9,199 bases of DNA from Flavobacteriia bacterium (GTDB lineage Bacteria > Bacteroidota > Bacteroidia > Flavobacteriales_D > Crocinitomicaceae). Under the pieces are notes generated by a model. That model made no database searches, was not told the DNA's origin, and worked only from the letters and a program-made list of their open reading frames with translations. Shown here piece after piece: positions 1-6,278 of this stretch. Every line of letters starts with the position of its first letter. Within the stretch, counting starts at the first letter, position 1. Location of the stretch: the NCBI GenBank assembly GCA_009923965.1, contig RFSL01000028.1, positions 1-9,199 on the forward strand, given 5' to 3'. The position numbers were made by a program, and so were the translations under genes.

Positions 1-1
1 A

Positions 2-379
2 AAAGTAACTGTTAATCCTTATGATTGGAATACAAATGGTCAAGCCCATTACCGATATTATCTTTCAGATGACGGATCTAATTTTTCTGACTCTGTCGAT
101 TTAGTATTGAGTTATACTGCAGCGCTTAAGCCAGTGAAAGAAGAAATCTCAGTAAATATTGGACCTAATCCTGCTGCCGATTATGTTCAAATAACCATGA
201 ATGGAGTAGAATCAGCCAACTTAAAGATTATGGATGCTTTAGGAACGACTATTTCTAAAGAAGCTATTTTTTCATCGAAAAAAATTAATGTTTCTGATTT
301 AAGGAATGGTGTCTATTTCCTAGTTATCGAGATTCCAGGATCAAAAACAATCACTCGAAAAGTGATTATCCGTCATTAA
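2..379 (+). CDS. C-terminal fragment of a secreted protein with a T9SS type A sorting domain (5' truncated by window edge)
   Basis: The frame is open from base 2 to a TAA at 377-379, so this is the last 125 codons of a longer gene; the TTG at 107 is internal, not a start. The final ~75 residues have the T9SS type A sorting-domain layout: a short linker (KPVKEEISV), the hallmark GPNPA motif, alternating beta-strand segments, a 'LKIMDALG' strand, the 'LRNGVYFLVIE' strand and a basic end (TRKVIIRH). In this family the domain directs a Sec-exported protein across the outer membrane through the type IX secretion system and is usually cleaved. The ~40 residues before it (a HYRYYLSDDGSNFSDSVDL stretch) look like the end of an extracellular beta-rich domain that I cannot assign, so the cargo's activity is unknown. 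The next gene starts 55 nt downstream on the same strand. Confidence 0.85.
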   Translation, partial: KVTVNPYDWNTNGQAHYRYYLSDDGSNFSDSVDLVLSYTAALKPVKEEISVNIGPNPAADYVQITMNGVESANLKIMDALGTTISKEAIFSSKKINVSDLRNGVYFLVIEIPGSKTITRKVIIRH

Positions 380-434
380 ATGATTTCTCATTATTGTATT
401 ATTTCTGACAAACTTAATCGTCTAATTATAGACT
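380..434 (+). promoter_or_regulatory. Short intergenic region before rnr with an inverted repeat at the start codon
   Basis: This 55-nt AT-rich spacer separates the secreted-protein gene from rnr. At 420-433 lies an inverted repeat, GTCTA-ATTA-TAGAC, a perfect 5-bp stem with a 4-nt loop that ends one base before the rnr ATG. It could fold in RNA over the initiation region or act as a DNA operator, or be chance in AT-rich sequence. No Shine-Dalgarno sequence is present, as expected for Bacteroidota. I see no full match to the TAnnTTTG promoter element and no GC-rich hairpin plus T-run for termination of the upstream gene. Confidence 0.3.
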
Positions 435-2579
435 ATGTCAAAAAAGCGTAAAAACACCTCTCCCTCAGGTAAAAAAAAAGGGGGCATAAGCACACTTCTT
501 ATTAAAGTTTTTGAGCGAAAGCCAGGAGAGGAATTAACACATAAACAAGTTTGTGAACTTGTGGATGCTAGAGATCCTGCAACCCGTCAAATGGTGTTTG
601 ATTCTTTGAATAGATTAGTTGAAAGTTCTGTTTTAAAACGAACAAATCACTTTACTTTTTCCCTTGGAAAAAACAATTCTTTGTTTGAAGGGATAATTCA
701 ATTAACGCAACGAGGATCTGGATTTGTTGTTTGTGAAGGAGAAGAAAAAGACATTTTTATCGCACCACAAAATATTGGTCAAGCATTGAATGGCGATAGT
801 GTAAAAGTCCGTGTATTTAAAAAAGGTCCAAAACGCGATGAGGGTGCAATTGTTGAAATAAAGGAAAGAGCAAGAACACAATTTGTAGGAACGCTCCAAT
901 TCAACCAAAAAGGTGCACTTTTGATTCCAGATAACAATCGCGTAAGTACAGAAATCCAAATCACAATAGAAAACTTGAATGGCGCCAGAGATGGGGAGAA
1001 AGTTCTTGTTAAAATTATTGCCTGGCCGAAATCTGCCGGGATTCCTTATGGAGAAGTAAGTTCTGTTATAGGAATGCCTGGAACGAATGACACTGAAATG
1101 CTATCGATTTTATATAATCAAGGCATTGATCCTATTTTCCCGCAAGCAGTAATAAACGAAGCTGAATTTGTACCAATTAACTTAGATTCTAAAGAGATAG
1201 AAAGTCGCAGAGATTTTAGAGCTATTACAACTTTTACAATTGATCCTTTAGATGCTCGAGATTTTGATGATGCAATTTCATTTCGCAAATTAGACAATGG
1301 TCATTTTGAAATCGGTGTTCATATTGCAGATGTAAGCCACTATGTTAGACCAGGTTCAGCAATGGACACAGAGGCATTGCGGCGTTCAAATTCAGTTTAC
1401 TTAGTTGACCGAGTTGTTCCGATGCTACCAGAGCAACTTTCAAATATTGCTTGTTCTTTGCGGCCGAACGAAGACAAATATACTTTCTCCTCTGTTTTTG
1501 AGATTGACACTTCAGGAAAAGTATTTGCTGAATGGTTTGGAAAAACTGCTATTCATTCGGATCGGCGCTTTACCTATGAAGAGGCACAAGAAATTATTGA
1601 GGGAAAAGATGGTGATTTTAAGGAAGAAATTTTAATAATTGATAAAATCGCAAAAATTTTGCGGAAGGCACGCTTGAAACAAGGAGCTTTAAGCATTGAA
1701 TCTGAAGAAATGCGCTTTAAATTAGACGAGAAAGGAAATCCAAAAGAGGTGATTATTAAAACTTCAAAAGACGCTCACAAGTTAGTTGAGGAATTTATGC
1801 TTTTAGCAAATCGCCATGTTGCAACGTATCTTTCTAAACCAAAAAAAGGCAAGGATTTATTTCCAATGATCTACCGTGTACACGATGTTCCGGATCCTGC
1901 AAAAATTCAATTATTTGCTGTTTTTATTGAGAAATTTGGATACAAATTAGATCTTCAAAATCCCGCTAAAATCGCACAAAATTTAAATGCATTATTTGAA
2001 GATGTGCGTTTCAAAAATGAATATTCACTAATTCAAACCATGGCAATTCGCTCCATGGCAAAAGCAGCTTATGATACTGTAAACATTGGACATTATGGCT
2101 TAGCTTTTCAATATTATTCTCATTTTACCTCTCCCATTCGACGTTATGCAGATTTAGTTGTTCATCGCATTTTACAAGAAGAATTAACGAATCAAAAACA
2201 CCATTACGGAAATGATTTAAGTGAAATTTGCAAAAAGATTTCTAAAAATGAGCGCAAGGCATCTGAAGCAGAAAGAGAATCAACAAAGTATTTCCAAACT
2301 CTATTTGTTTTAGATCATATTGGAGAAGTTTTTTCAGGAACAATTTCCGGAATTGCAGAACACGGAATGTTTGTTCGAATGGATGAAAATCACTGTGAAG
2401 GAATGGTCGCAATGCTTGATATCCCAGGAGATCGCTTTTATTTTGATATGGAAAAGTTTAGGATCGTCGGAGCAAAAACAAAGAAAGAATACAATTTTGG
2501 AGATAAAGTTCAAGTGTTGGTTCAGCAAGTAAATCCTCGAAAACGCCAAATAGATTTAGAGTTAGTGCCTGCACCCTGA
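435..2579 (+). CDS. rnr: Ribonuclease R (RNB-family 3'-5' exoribonuclease)
   Basis: Hydrolytic, processive 3'-to-5' exoribonuclease of the RNase II/R family, expected in the cytoplasm, where it degrades structured mRNA and defective rRNA/tRNA. The 714 residues show a Lys-rich N-terminus (1-17), a winged-helix-like segment (~18-80), two cold-shock/OB domains (~85-215), the RNB catalytic domain (~258-585) and an S1 domain (~628-710). The RNB signature TIDPLDARDFDDA supplies the metal-binding aspartates D270, D276, D278 and D279, matching D272/D278/D280/D281 of the E. coli enzyme. HFTSPIRRYADLVVHR (563-578) is the conserved RNA-binding motif. The protein stops just after S1 and lacks the long Lys-rich C-terminal tail of E. 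coli RNase R (about 813 residues); its basic tract is at the N-terminus instead. ATG 435 is chosen because it keeps that tract and no other upstream start fits. An A9G5 tract lies at 471-484. Confidence 0.96.
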   Translation: MSKKRKNTSPSGKKKGGISTLLIKVFERKPGEELTHKQVCELVDARDPATRQMVFDSLNRLVESSVLKRTNHFTFSLGKNNSLFEGIIQLTQRGSGFVVCEGEEKDIFIAPQNIGQALNGDSVKVRVFKKGPKRDEGAIVEIKERARTQFVGTLQFNQKGALLIPDNNRVSTEIQITIENLNGARDGEKVLVKIIAWPKSAGIPYGEVSSVIGMPGTNDTEMLSILYNQGIDPIFPQAVINEAEFVPINLDSKEIESRRDFRAITTFTIDPLDARDFDDAISFRKLDNGHFEIGVHIADVSHYVRPGSAMDTEALRRSNSVYLVDRVVPMLPEQLSNIACSLRPNEDKYTFSSVFEIDTSGKVFAEWFGKTAIHSDRRFTYEEAQEIIEGKDGDFKEEILIIDKIAKILRKARLKQGALSIESEEMRFKLDEKGNPKEVIIKTSKDAHKLVEEFMLLANRHVATYLSKPKKGKDLFPMIYRVHDVPDPAKIQLFAVFIEKFGYKLDLQNPAKIAQNLNALFEDVRFKNEYSLIQTMAIRSMAKAAYDTVNIGHYGLAFQYYSHFTSPIRRYADLVVHRILQEELTNQKHHYGNDLSEICKKISKNERKASEAERESTKYFQTLFVLDHIGEVFSGTISGIAEHGMFVRMDENHCEGMVAMLDIPGDRFYFDMEKFRIVGAKTKKEYNFGDKVQVLVQQVNPRKRQIDLELVPAP

Positions 2580-2602
2580 ATGAAATTAATGCAGCTGTAA
2601 AA

Positions 2603-2617
2603 TAATTTTTACCTTTG
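2603..2617 (+). promoter_or_regulatory. Candidate Bacteroidota promoter element before galE
   Basis: TACCTTTG at 2610-2617 is an exact match to the Bacteroidota -7 consensus TAnnTTTG recognised by the primary sigma factor. It ends three bases before the proposed galE ATG at 2621, so a transcript from it would begin at or within a few bases of the start codon and be leaderless or nearly so. I see no TTTG/TTG at the matching -33 position, which weakens the call. The overlapping TAATTTTTA (2603-2611) belongs to a motif seen before other starts in this window. The 41-nt rnr-galE gap would also allow simple read-through. Confidence 0.3.
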
Positions 2618-2620
2618 AAT

Positions 2621-3643
2621 ATGTCAAAATATGTTTTAGTCACGGGTGGAGCTGGTTACATTGGATCTCATACAGTTGTGGCGCTAGTAGAAAATGGTTA
2701 TACTCCTATAATTTTAGATGATTTCAGAAATGCTAATCGTGTTGTGCTAGATGGCTTGACTAAAATTCTTGGTTTTCTTCCTGAAATTATTGAGGTAGAT
2801 GTTTGTGATGACAAGGCCCTTCGTGCAATTTTCCAAAAATATTCTTTTGAGGGAATTATTCATTTTGCAGCCTATAAAGCCGTTGGAGAATCCGTTCAAA
2901 ATCCATTAAAATACTACCAAAATAATCTTTCTGGTTTAATCAATATACTTAATAAAATGCTTGAGTTTGGTGTAAAAAACCTTGTTTTTTCGTCGTCTTG
3001 TACTGTGTATGGTGAACCTAAGGAGCTAAAAGAGGTGTCGGAGGACAGTCCAAAAAACCTTCCGTCTTCGCCTTATGGTTATACAAAATGGATTGGCGAG
3101 CAAATAATGGAAGATACTTTTCTAGCTCACCCGGAATTATGTTTAATTAATTTGCGTTATTTTAATCCAGTCGGAGCCCATAAAAGTTCATTTATTGGAG
3201 AATTTCCACTTGGGAAACCAAGTAATTTACTGCCATTTGTTACACAAACTGCTATAGGCAAGCAGGATTTTTTAACTGTCTTCGGAAATGATTATCCAAC
3301 GCGAGATGGAACCTGTATAAGAGATTATATTCATGTTATGGATTTAGCAGAAGCACATGTTAAAGCGCTTGCTTTTTTAGAAGACCATAAAAAAGGTTGT
3401 CTTGAAGCTGTAAACATTGGAACGGGAAAAGGCACAAGTGTTTTAGAAATAATTTCCTGTTTTGAAGAAGTATCAAAGTGTAAATTAAATTGGTCATTTG
3501 GCCCTAAACGGGAAGGTGATGTTGTAGAGATTTTCGCAAATTGTGATAAAGCTTCAAATCTATTAGGATGGAAATCAAAACTATCTATAAATGATGCAGT
3601 TATTGATGCTTGGAAATGGGAGCTGTTTCTTTCTGAAAAATAA
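2621..3643 (+). CDS. galE: UDP-glucose 4-epimerase
   Basis: Cytoplasmic NAD-dependent enzyme interconverting UDP-glucose and UDP-galactose (Leloir pathway, sugar supply for surface polysaccharides). The 340-residue length fits GalE. It is an extended short-chain dehydrogenase/reductase: the Rossmann NAD motif TGGAGYIGS has G9, G12 and G15; HFAAYKAVGES is at ~81-91; the active-site strand FSSSCTVYG lies at ~123-131; the catalytic pair is Y152-xxx-K156 in PYGYTKW. Further family blocks are RYFNPVGAH (179-187), LLPFVTQ, FGNDYPTRDGTCIRDYIHV (221-239) and the substrate-binding REGDVVEIFAN (297-307). The frame opens six bases earlier at a TTG, but ATG 2621 gives the standard MSKYVLVTGGAGYIG start and is preferred. 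The C-terminal gate residue aligned to E. coli Y299 is I304, so strict specificity for UDP-Glc/Gal over the N-acetyl forms is unproven. It lies 14 nt before tatD. Confidence 0.94.
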   Translation: MSKYVLVTGGAGYIGSHTVVALVENGYTPIILDDFRNANRVVLDGLTKILGFLPEIIEVDVCDDKALRAIFQKYSFEGIIHFAAYKAVGESVQNPLKYYQNNLSGLINILNKMLEFGVKNLVFSSSCTVYGEPKELKEVSEDSPKNLPSSPYGYTKWIGEQIMEDTFLAHPELCLINLRYFNPVGAHKSSFIGEFPLGKPSNLLPFVTQTAIGKQDFLTVFGNDYPTRDGTCIRDYIHVMDLAEAHVKALAFLEDHKKGCLEAVNIGTGKGTSVLEIISCFEEVSKCKLNWSFGPKREGDVVEIFANCDKASNLLGWKSKLSINDAVIDAWKWELFLSEK

Positions 3644-3657
3644 ATTAATTTTAGAGC

Positions 3658-4446
3658 ATGATAATTGACACCCACGCACATCTTTATGCTGAGGAATTTT
3701 CTGAGGATCAAACAGAAGTTTTTATTCGTGCTGCAGCTGCAGGCGTACATTATTTTTTACTCCCAAATATTAATAGTGAAAGTATTCCTCTCATGGAAAA
3801 ACTGATGAAGGAGCAAAAAAACACAATTCCAATGATGGGTTTACATCCTTCTTATGTGAAAGAAAATTGGAGGGAAGAATTAAAAATAATAGAAACTCAC
3901 TTATTCAAAAATCCAAGTAAATATTGTGCAGTAGGGGAAATTGGAATGGACTTATTTTGGGATAAAACGTTTATTGAAGCACAAAAAATAGTTTTTCGAA
4001 CACAAATTTCTTGGGCTAAAAAATTAAAATTACCAATAGCTATTCATGCTCGAGATGCATTTGATGAGATTTTTGAAATTCTTGACGAAGAAAATGATGA
4101 AACGCTAAAAGGAGTTTTCCATTGTTTCACAGGAAGCATAGAACAGGCAAATAAAATTTTAGACTACGGAGGATTTAAGTTAGGAATAGGTGGAGTAATT
4201 ACGTATAAAAATTCTGGCTTAACAGAGGTCTTAAATTCTGTAGAGTTGAAACACCTCGTTGTAGAAACAGATGCCCCTTATCTTTCACCTGCCCCTTTTA
4301 GAGGAAAGCGAAACGAAAGCGCCTATTTATCATACATTATTGAAAAAATCTCAGGAATCTACAAATTTTCAGATGCTATAATTGCAGAAGTCACTTCTCA
4401 AAATGCAATAGAACTATTTCAACTTGAAAAATTTAAAAGCAACTAA
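3658..4446 (+). CDS. tatD: TatD/YcfH-family metal-dependent hydrolase
   Basis: Cytoplasmic TIM-barrel metallohydrolase of the amidohydrolase superfamily; characterised relatives are 3'-5' exonucleases/DNases, and some act as D-aminoacyl-tRNA deacylases. At 262 residues it is full length. All expected metal ligands are present: H6 and H8 in IDTHAHL, E94 in VGEIGMD, H130 in AIHARDA, H155 in FHCFTGS and D205 in VETDAPYLSP. GLHP (61-64) and the C-terminal SPAPFRGKRNE (210-220) are family signatures. Start ATG 3658 places the first metal motif at residue 4, as usual. The gene sits 14 nt after galE and only 2 nt before ansA, so it is almost certainly co-transcribed with them. The family is certain; the tatD versus ycfH/yjjV subgroup and natural substrate cannot be settled here, so the symbol is a family label. 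Confidence 0.92.
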   Translation: MIIDTHAHLYAEEFSEDQTEVFIRAAAAGVHYFLLPNINSESIPLMEKLMKEQKNTIPMMGLHPSYVKENWREELKIIETHLFKNPSKYCAVGEIGMDLFWDKTFIEAQKIVFRTQISWAKKLKLPIAIHARDAFDEIFEILDEENDETLKGVFHCFTGSIEQANKILDYGGFKLGIGGVITYKNSGLTEVLNSVELKHLVVETDAPYLSPAPFRGKRNESAYLSYIIEKISGIYKFSDAIIAEVTSQNAIELFQLEKFKSN

Positions 4447-4448
4447 CT

Positions 4449-5474
4449 ATGCGTTCTATTTTATTAATTTATACAGGTGGCACCATTGGCATGATTAAAG
4501 ATCCACAAAGTGGAGAATTACTTAGTTTTGATTTTGCATATGTCTATGATCATATTCCTGAACTAGCACGCCTAAATATTGACTTAAAAAGTATTAGTTT
4601 TCCTAAGCCGATAGATTCATCTGAAATAACACAAGAACATTGGAAGAACTTAGCTCAAATTATTATTGAAAACTATGAAGGTTATGATGGATTTGTAGTC
4701 CTTCATGGTTCCGATACAATGGCTTTTACTTCTTCCGCCTTAAGTTTCATGCTTCAGGGCTTAAAAAAACCAATTATTTTCACGGGTTCACAATTACCAA
4801 TAGGAACAATTCGAACAGATGGAAAAGAGAATTTAATAACTGCAATAGAAATTGCAGCAGCTTTTGATGAGAAAACTGGCGAAGCGATTGTACAAGAAGT
4901 TGCTGTATATTTTGAATACTCCCTTTACAGAGGTAATCGTTGCTCAAAAATTTCTGCAAACCAATTTGAGGCGTTTGAGTCACCTAATTATCCTAGTTTA
5001 GCAGTTGCAGGTGTGAATATTGAATACCTTAAAGATCGACTTTTTAGAACTAAAAAAAGTGCCTTAACTGTTCAAAGTTCCTTTTCAAATCAAATTGCAT
5101 TAATAAAATTATTTCCAGGAATTCCTTTTGAGTTATACAAAGATTTATTTAATATTAACAATACAAAAGCTGTAGTAATAGAAACTTATGGCACAGGGAA
5201 TGCTCCAAGCAATTCTATTTTACAAGCACTTATTTCTGCTTATATTTCAAATGGTGGATTGGTTTTAAACGTCACGCAATGCAGTTCAGGATCGGTTAAA
5301 CATGGTGCATACCACACAAGCGCGTTCTTTCAAAAAGCTGGGGTTATTTCTGCAAATGACTTAACAACAGAGGCAGCATTAACAAAACTGCAATATTTAT
5401 ATGGGCAGAATTTATCAGTAGATGAGGTAAAAATTCAGTTGAATAGTTCTTTAGTTGGAGAAATGGGGAATTAA
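4449..5474 (+). CDS. ansA: Type I (cytoplasmic) L-asparaginase
   Basis: Hydrolyses L-asparagine to aspartate and ammonia. The 341 residues have no signal peptide: the first strand, MRSILLIYTGGTIGM, runs straight into the N-terminal catalytic motif (nucleophile T12), as in E. coli AnsA. The second catalytic block is VLHGSDTMAFTSSALSF (84-100), where S88-D89 occupies the T91-D92 position of E. coli AnsA; K167 in LYRGNRCSK is the catalytic lysine. FTGSQLPIGTIRTDGKENL (111-129) is the conserved substrate loop. The C-terminal half (~205-341) carries the second domain with ETYGTGNAPS (245-254), LNVTQCSSGSV (273-283) and EAALTKLQYL (308-317), the region holding the allosteric asparagine site in the E. 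coli enzyme. The start is 2 nt after the tatD stop, implying translational coupling. The stop codon overlaps that of ftsE on the other strand. A type II periplasmic enzyme is unlikely without a signal sequence. Confidence 0.94.
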   Translation: MRSILLIYTGGTIGMIKDPQSGELLSFDFAYVYDHIPELARLNIDLKSISFPKPIDSSEITQEHWKNLAQIIIENYEGYDGFVVLHGSDTMAFTSSALSFMLQGLKKPIIFTGSQLPIGTIRTDGKENLITAIEIAAAFDEKTGEAIVQEVAVYFEYSLYRGNRCSKISANQFEAFESPNYPSLAVAGVNIEYLKDRLFRTKKSALTVQSSFSNQIALIKLFPGIPFELYKDLFNINNTKAVVIETYGTGNAPSNSILQALISAYISNGGLVLNVTQCSSGSVKHGAYHTSAFFQKAGVISANDLTTEAALTKLQYLYGQNLSVDEVKIQLNSSLVGEMGN

Positions 5475-6142
5475 GAAAGCTCTTTTATTCCTCCATCTTC
5501 AACTTGAATAATTCTCCCTGGAAATTTTTTTACCATTTGCATATCATGCGTTGCCATTAAAATTGCAGTTTTTTCTTCTTTAGCTACAGCAATCAACAAG
5601 TGCATAATTTCTTCTGAGGTTTCGGGATCTAAATTCCCTGTTGGTTCATCAGCTAAAATTAATTTAGGAGAATTCAGAAGGGCCCTTGCTATAGCAACTC
5701 TTTGTTGCTCACCAATTGATAAAACATTAGCGTATTCTTTTGCTTTTTTTTCAATGCCAACCAGTTGCAGACAACTTAATGCGCGTTTATGAATCAATTC
5801 TTTATCTTTCCATCCTATTGCTCGTAAAACAAAATAGAGGTTTTGAATTACCGTTCTATCCATTAAAAGTTGGAAATCTTGAAAGACAATCCCTATTTTT
5901 CTGCGAAGAAAAGGTATTTCTTTTTTACTCAATGTTCTGAGATTGTAACCTACTACTGAACCGTCACCTTCTGTCATCGAGAGTTCTCCGTAAAGCAATT
6001 TTAATAGACTACTTTTTCCGATTCCTGTTTTTCCGATAAGATAGGCAAATTCTGTTTCATGTAATTCAAGGGAAACATTGGCCAATATTAGTTTTTTTTG
6101 TTGATAAATTTGCGTATTAACAAGAGATATTACATTTGACAC
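5471..6142 (-). CDS. ftsE: Cell-division ATP-binding protein FtsE (ABC ATPase)
   Basis: ABC-type ATPase that, with membrane partner FtsX, controls septal peptidoglycan hydrolases at the division site. With a GTG start at 6142 the product is 223 residues, the usual FtsE length, and begins VSNVISLVNTQIYQ (read as Met), the usual layout. Motifs: Walker A GKTGIGKSS (37-45), Q-loop FQDFQLLMDRTV (87-98), signature LSIGEQQR (141-148), Walker B LILADEP (161-167), D-loop GNLDPETS and H-loop H199. Longer options are ATG 6172 (233 residues) and TTG 6217 (248 residues); both add a Lys/Phe-rich extension coded across an A8 run and look less likely. The signature has Ile where LSGGE is usual. No ftsX is in the window; in many Bacteroidota it lies elsewhere. 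Because related export ATPases (LolD, MacB type) share these motifs, FtsE is assigned from the QDFQLL and WKDKE regions and length. Confidence 0.85.
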   Translation of the reverse strand: MSNVISLVNTQIYQQKKLILANVSLELHETEFAYLIGKTGIGKSSLLKLLYGELSMTEGDGSVVGYNLRTLSKKEIPFLRRKIGIVFQDFQLLMDRTVIQNLYFVLRAIGWKDKELIHKRALSCLQLVGIEKKAKEYANVLSIGEQQRVAIARALLNSPKLILADEPTGNLDPETSEEIMHLLIAVAKEEKTAILMATHDMQMVKKFPGRIIQVEDGGIKELS

Positions 6143-6278
6143 AGCGTTTTTTTTACAAATTTGATAAAACATGCTTAAGCTAAAAACAACAAGGCATTTA
6201 TATCTTAACAAAGGCAAGTTTAAAACTTTTGAAACAGCAAAATTTCTTACTGCAAGCTACTTTGTAATTTTACCAACG
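6143..6278. promoter_or_regulatory. Divergent intergenic region between ftsE and the TPR gene
   Basis: About 136 bp lies between the preferred ftsE start (GTG 6142, minus) and the preferred TPR gene start (ATG 6279, plus), so promoters for both are expected here. On the plus strand TAATTTTA (6265-6272) lies six bases before the ATG, and TACTTTG (6258-6264) resembles the -7 element with a spacer one base short. On the minus strand CAAATTTG reads towards ftsE just upstream of the A8 run and differs from TAnnTTTG at one position. A 13-nt inverted repeat AAGTTT-A-AAACTT sits at 6216-6228, near the middle. None of these is strong alone. If both genes start at the overlapping ATGs in CATG (6170-6173), no spacer would remain, another reason to prefer the inner starts. 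Confidence 0.35.

Noticed and set aside
374..392. Overlapping small palindromes after the first stop (TCATTAAATGA and AATGA-TTTC-TCATT) as a terminator
   Set aside because: The stems are 5 bp and nearly all A/T with no following T-run, so they would be too weak for intrinsic termination.
702..964. Two overlapping minus-strand open frames (85 and 61 codons) within rnr
   Set aside because: They are antisense to the RNase R cold-shock domains, rich in Cys/Phe/Trp with no domain pattern; shadows of the real gene.
1405..1635. 76-codon plus-strand frame inside rnr
   Set aside because: It is out of frame with, and fully inside, the conserved RNB domain, and has no start context or homology I can see.
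2320..2643. Small open frames on both strands around the 3' end of rnr
   Set aside because: They overlap the S1 domain coding region in other frames and look like composition artefacts of AT-rich DNA.
3331..3750. 139-codon open frame on the minus strand across the galE end and tatD start
   Set aside because: It lies antisense to two well-supported conserved genes, has no recognisable domain, and its Ser/Lys/Phe-rich composition looks like a reverse reading of them.
4780..4983. 67-codon minus-strand frame inside ansA
   Set aside because: It is antisense to the conserved asparaginase core and Gln/Leu-rich in a low-complexity way.
435..5474. The rnr-galE-tatD-ansA run as a defence or accessory system
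   Set aside because: All four are full-length housekeeping enzymes with intact motifs and composition like their surroundings, with no toxin, nuclease effector, integrase or repeat nearby.
5474..5490. AAGA-AAGC-TCTT followed by T-rich sequence as a bidirectional terminator between ansA and ftsE
   Set aside because: The stem is only 4 bp and lies inside ftsE coding sequence; not credible as an intrinsic terminator.
5740..5940. 66-codon plus-strand frame inside ftsE
   Set aside because: It is antisense to the ABC ATPase helical domain with no supporting feature.
6171..6278. 36-codon N-terminal extension of the TPR protein from ATG 6171
   Set aside because: It would bury the signal peptide behind a Lys/Thr-rich segment and overlap the ftsE 5' region; ATG 6279 gives a standard export signal at the true N-terminus.
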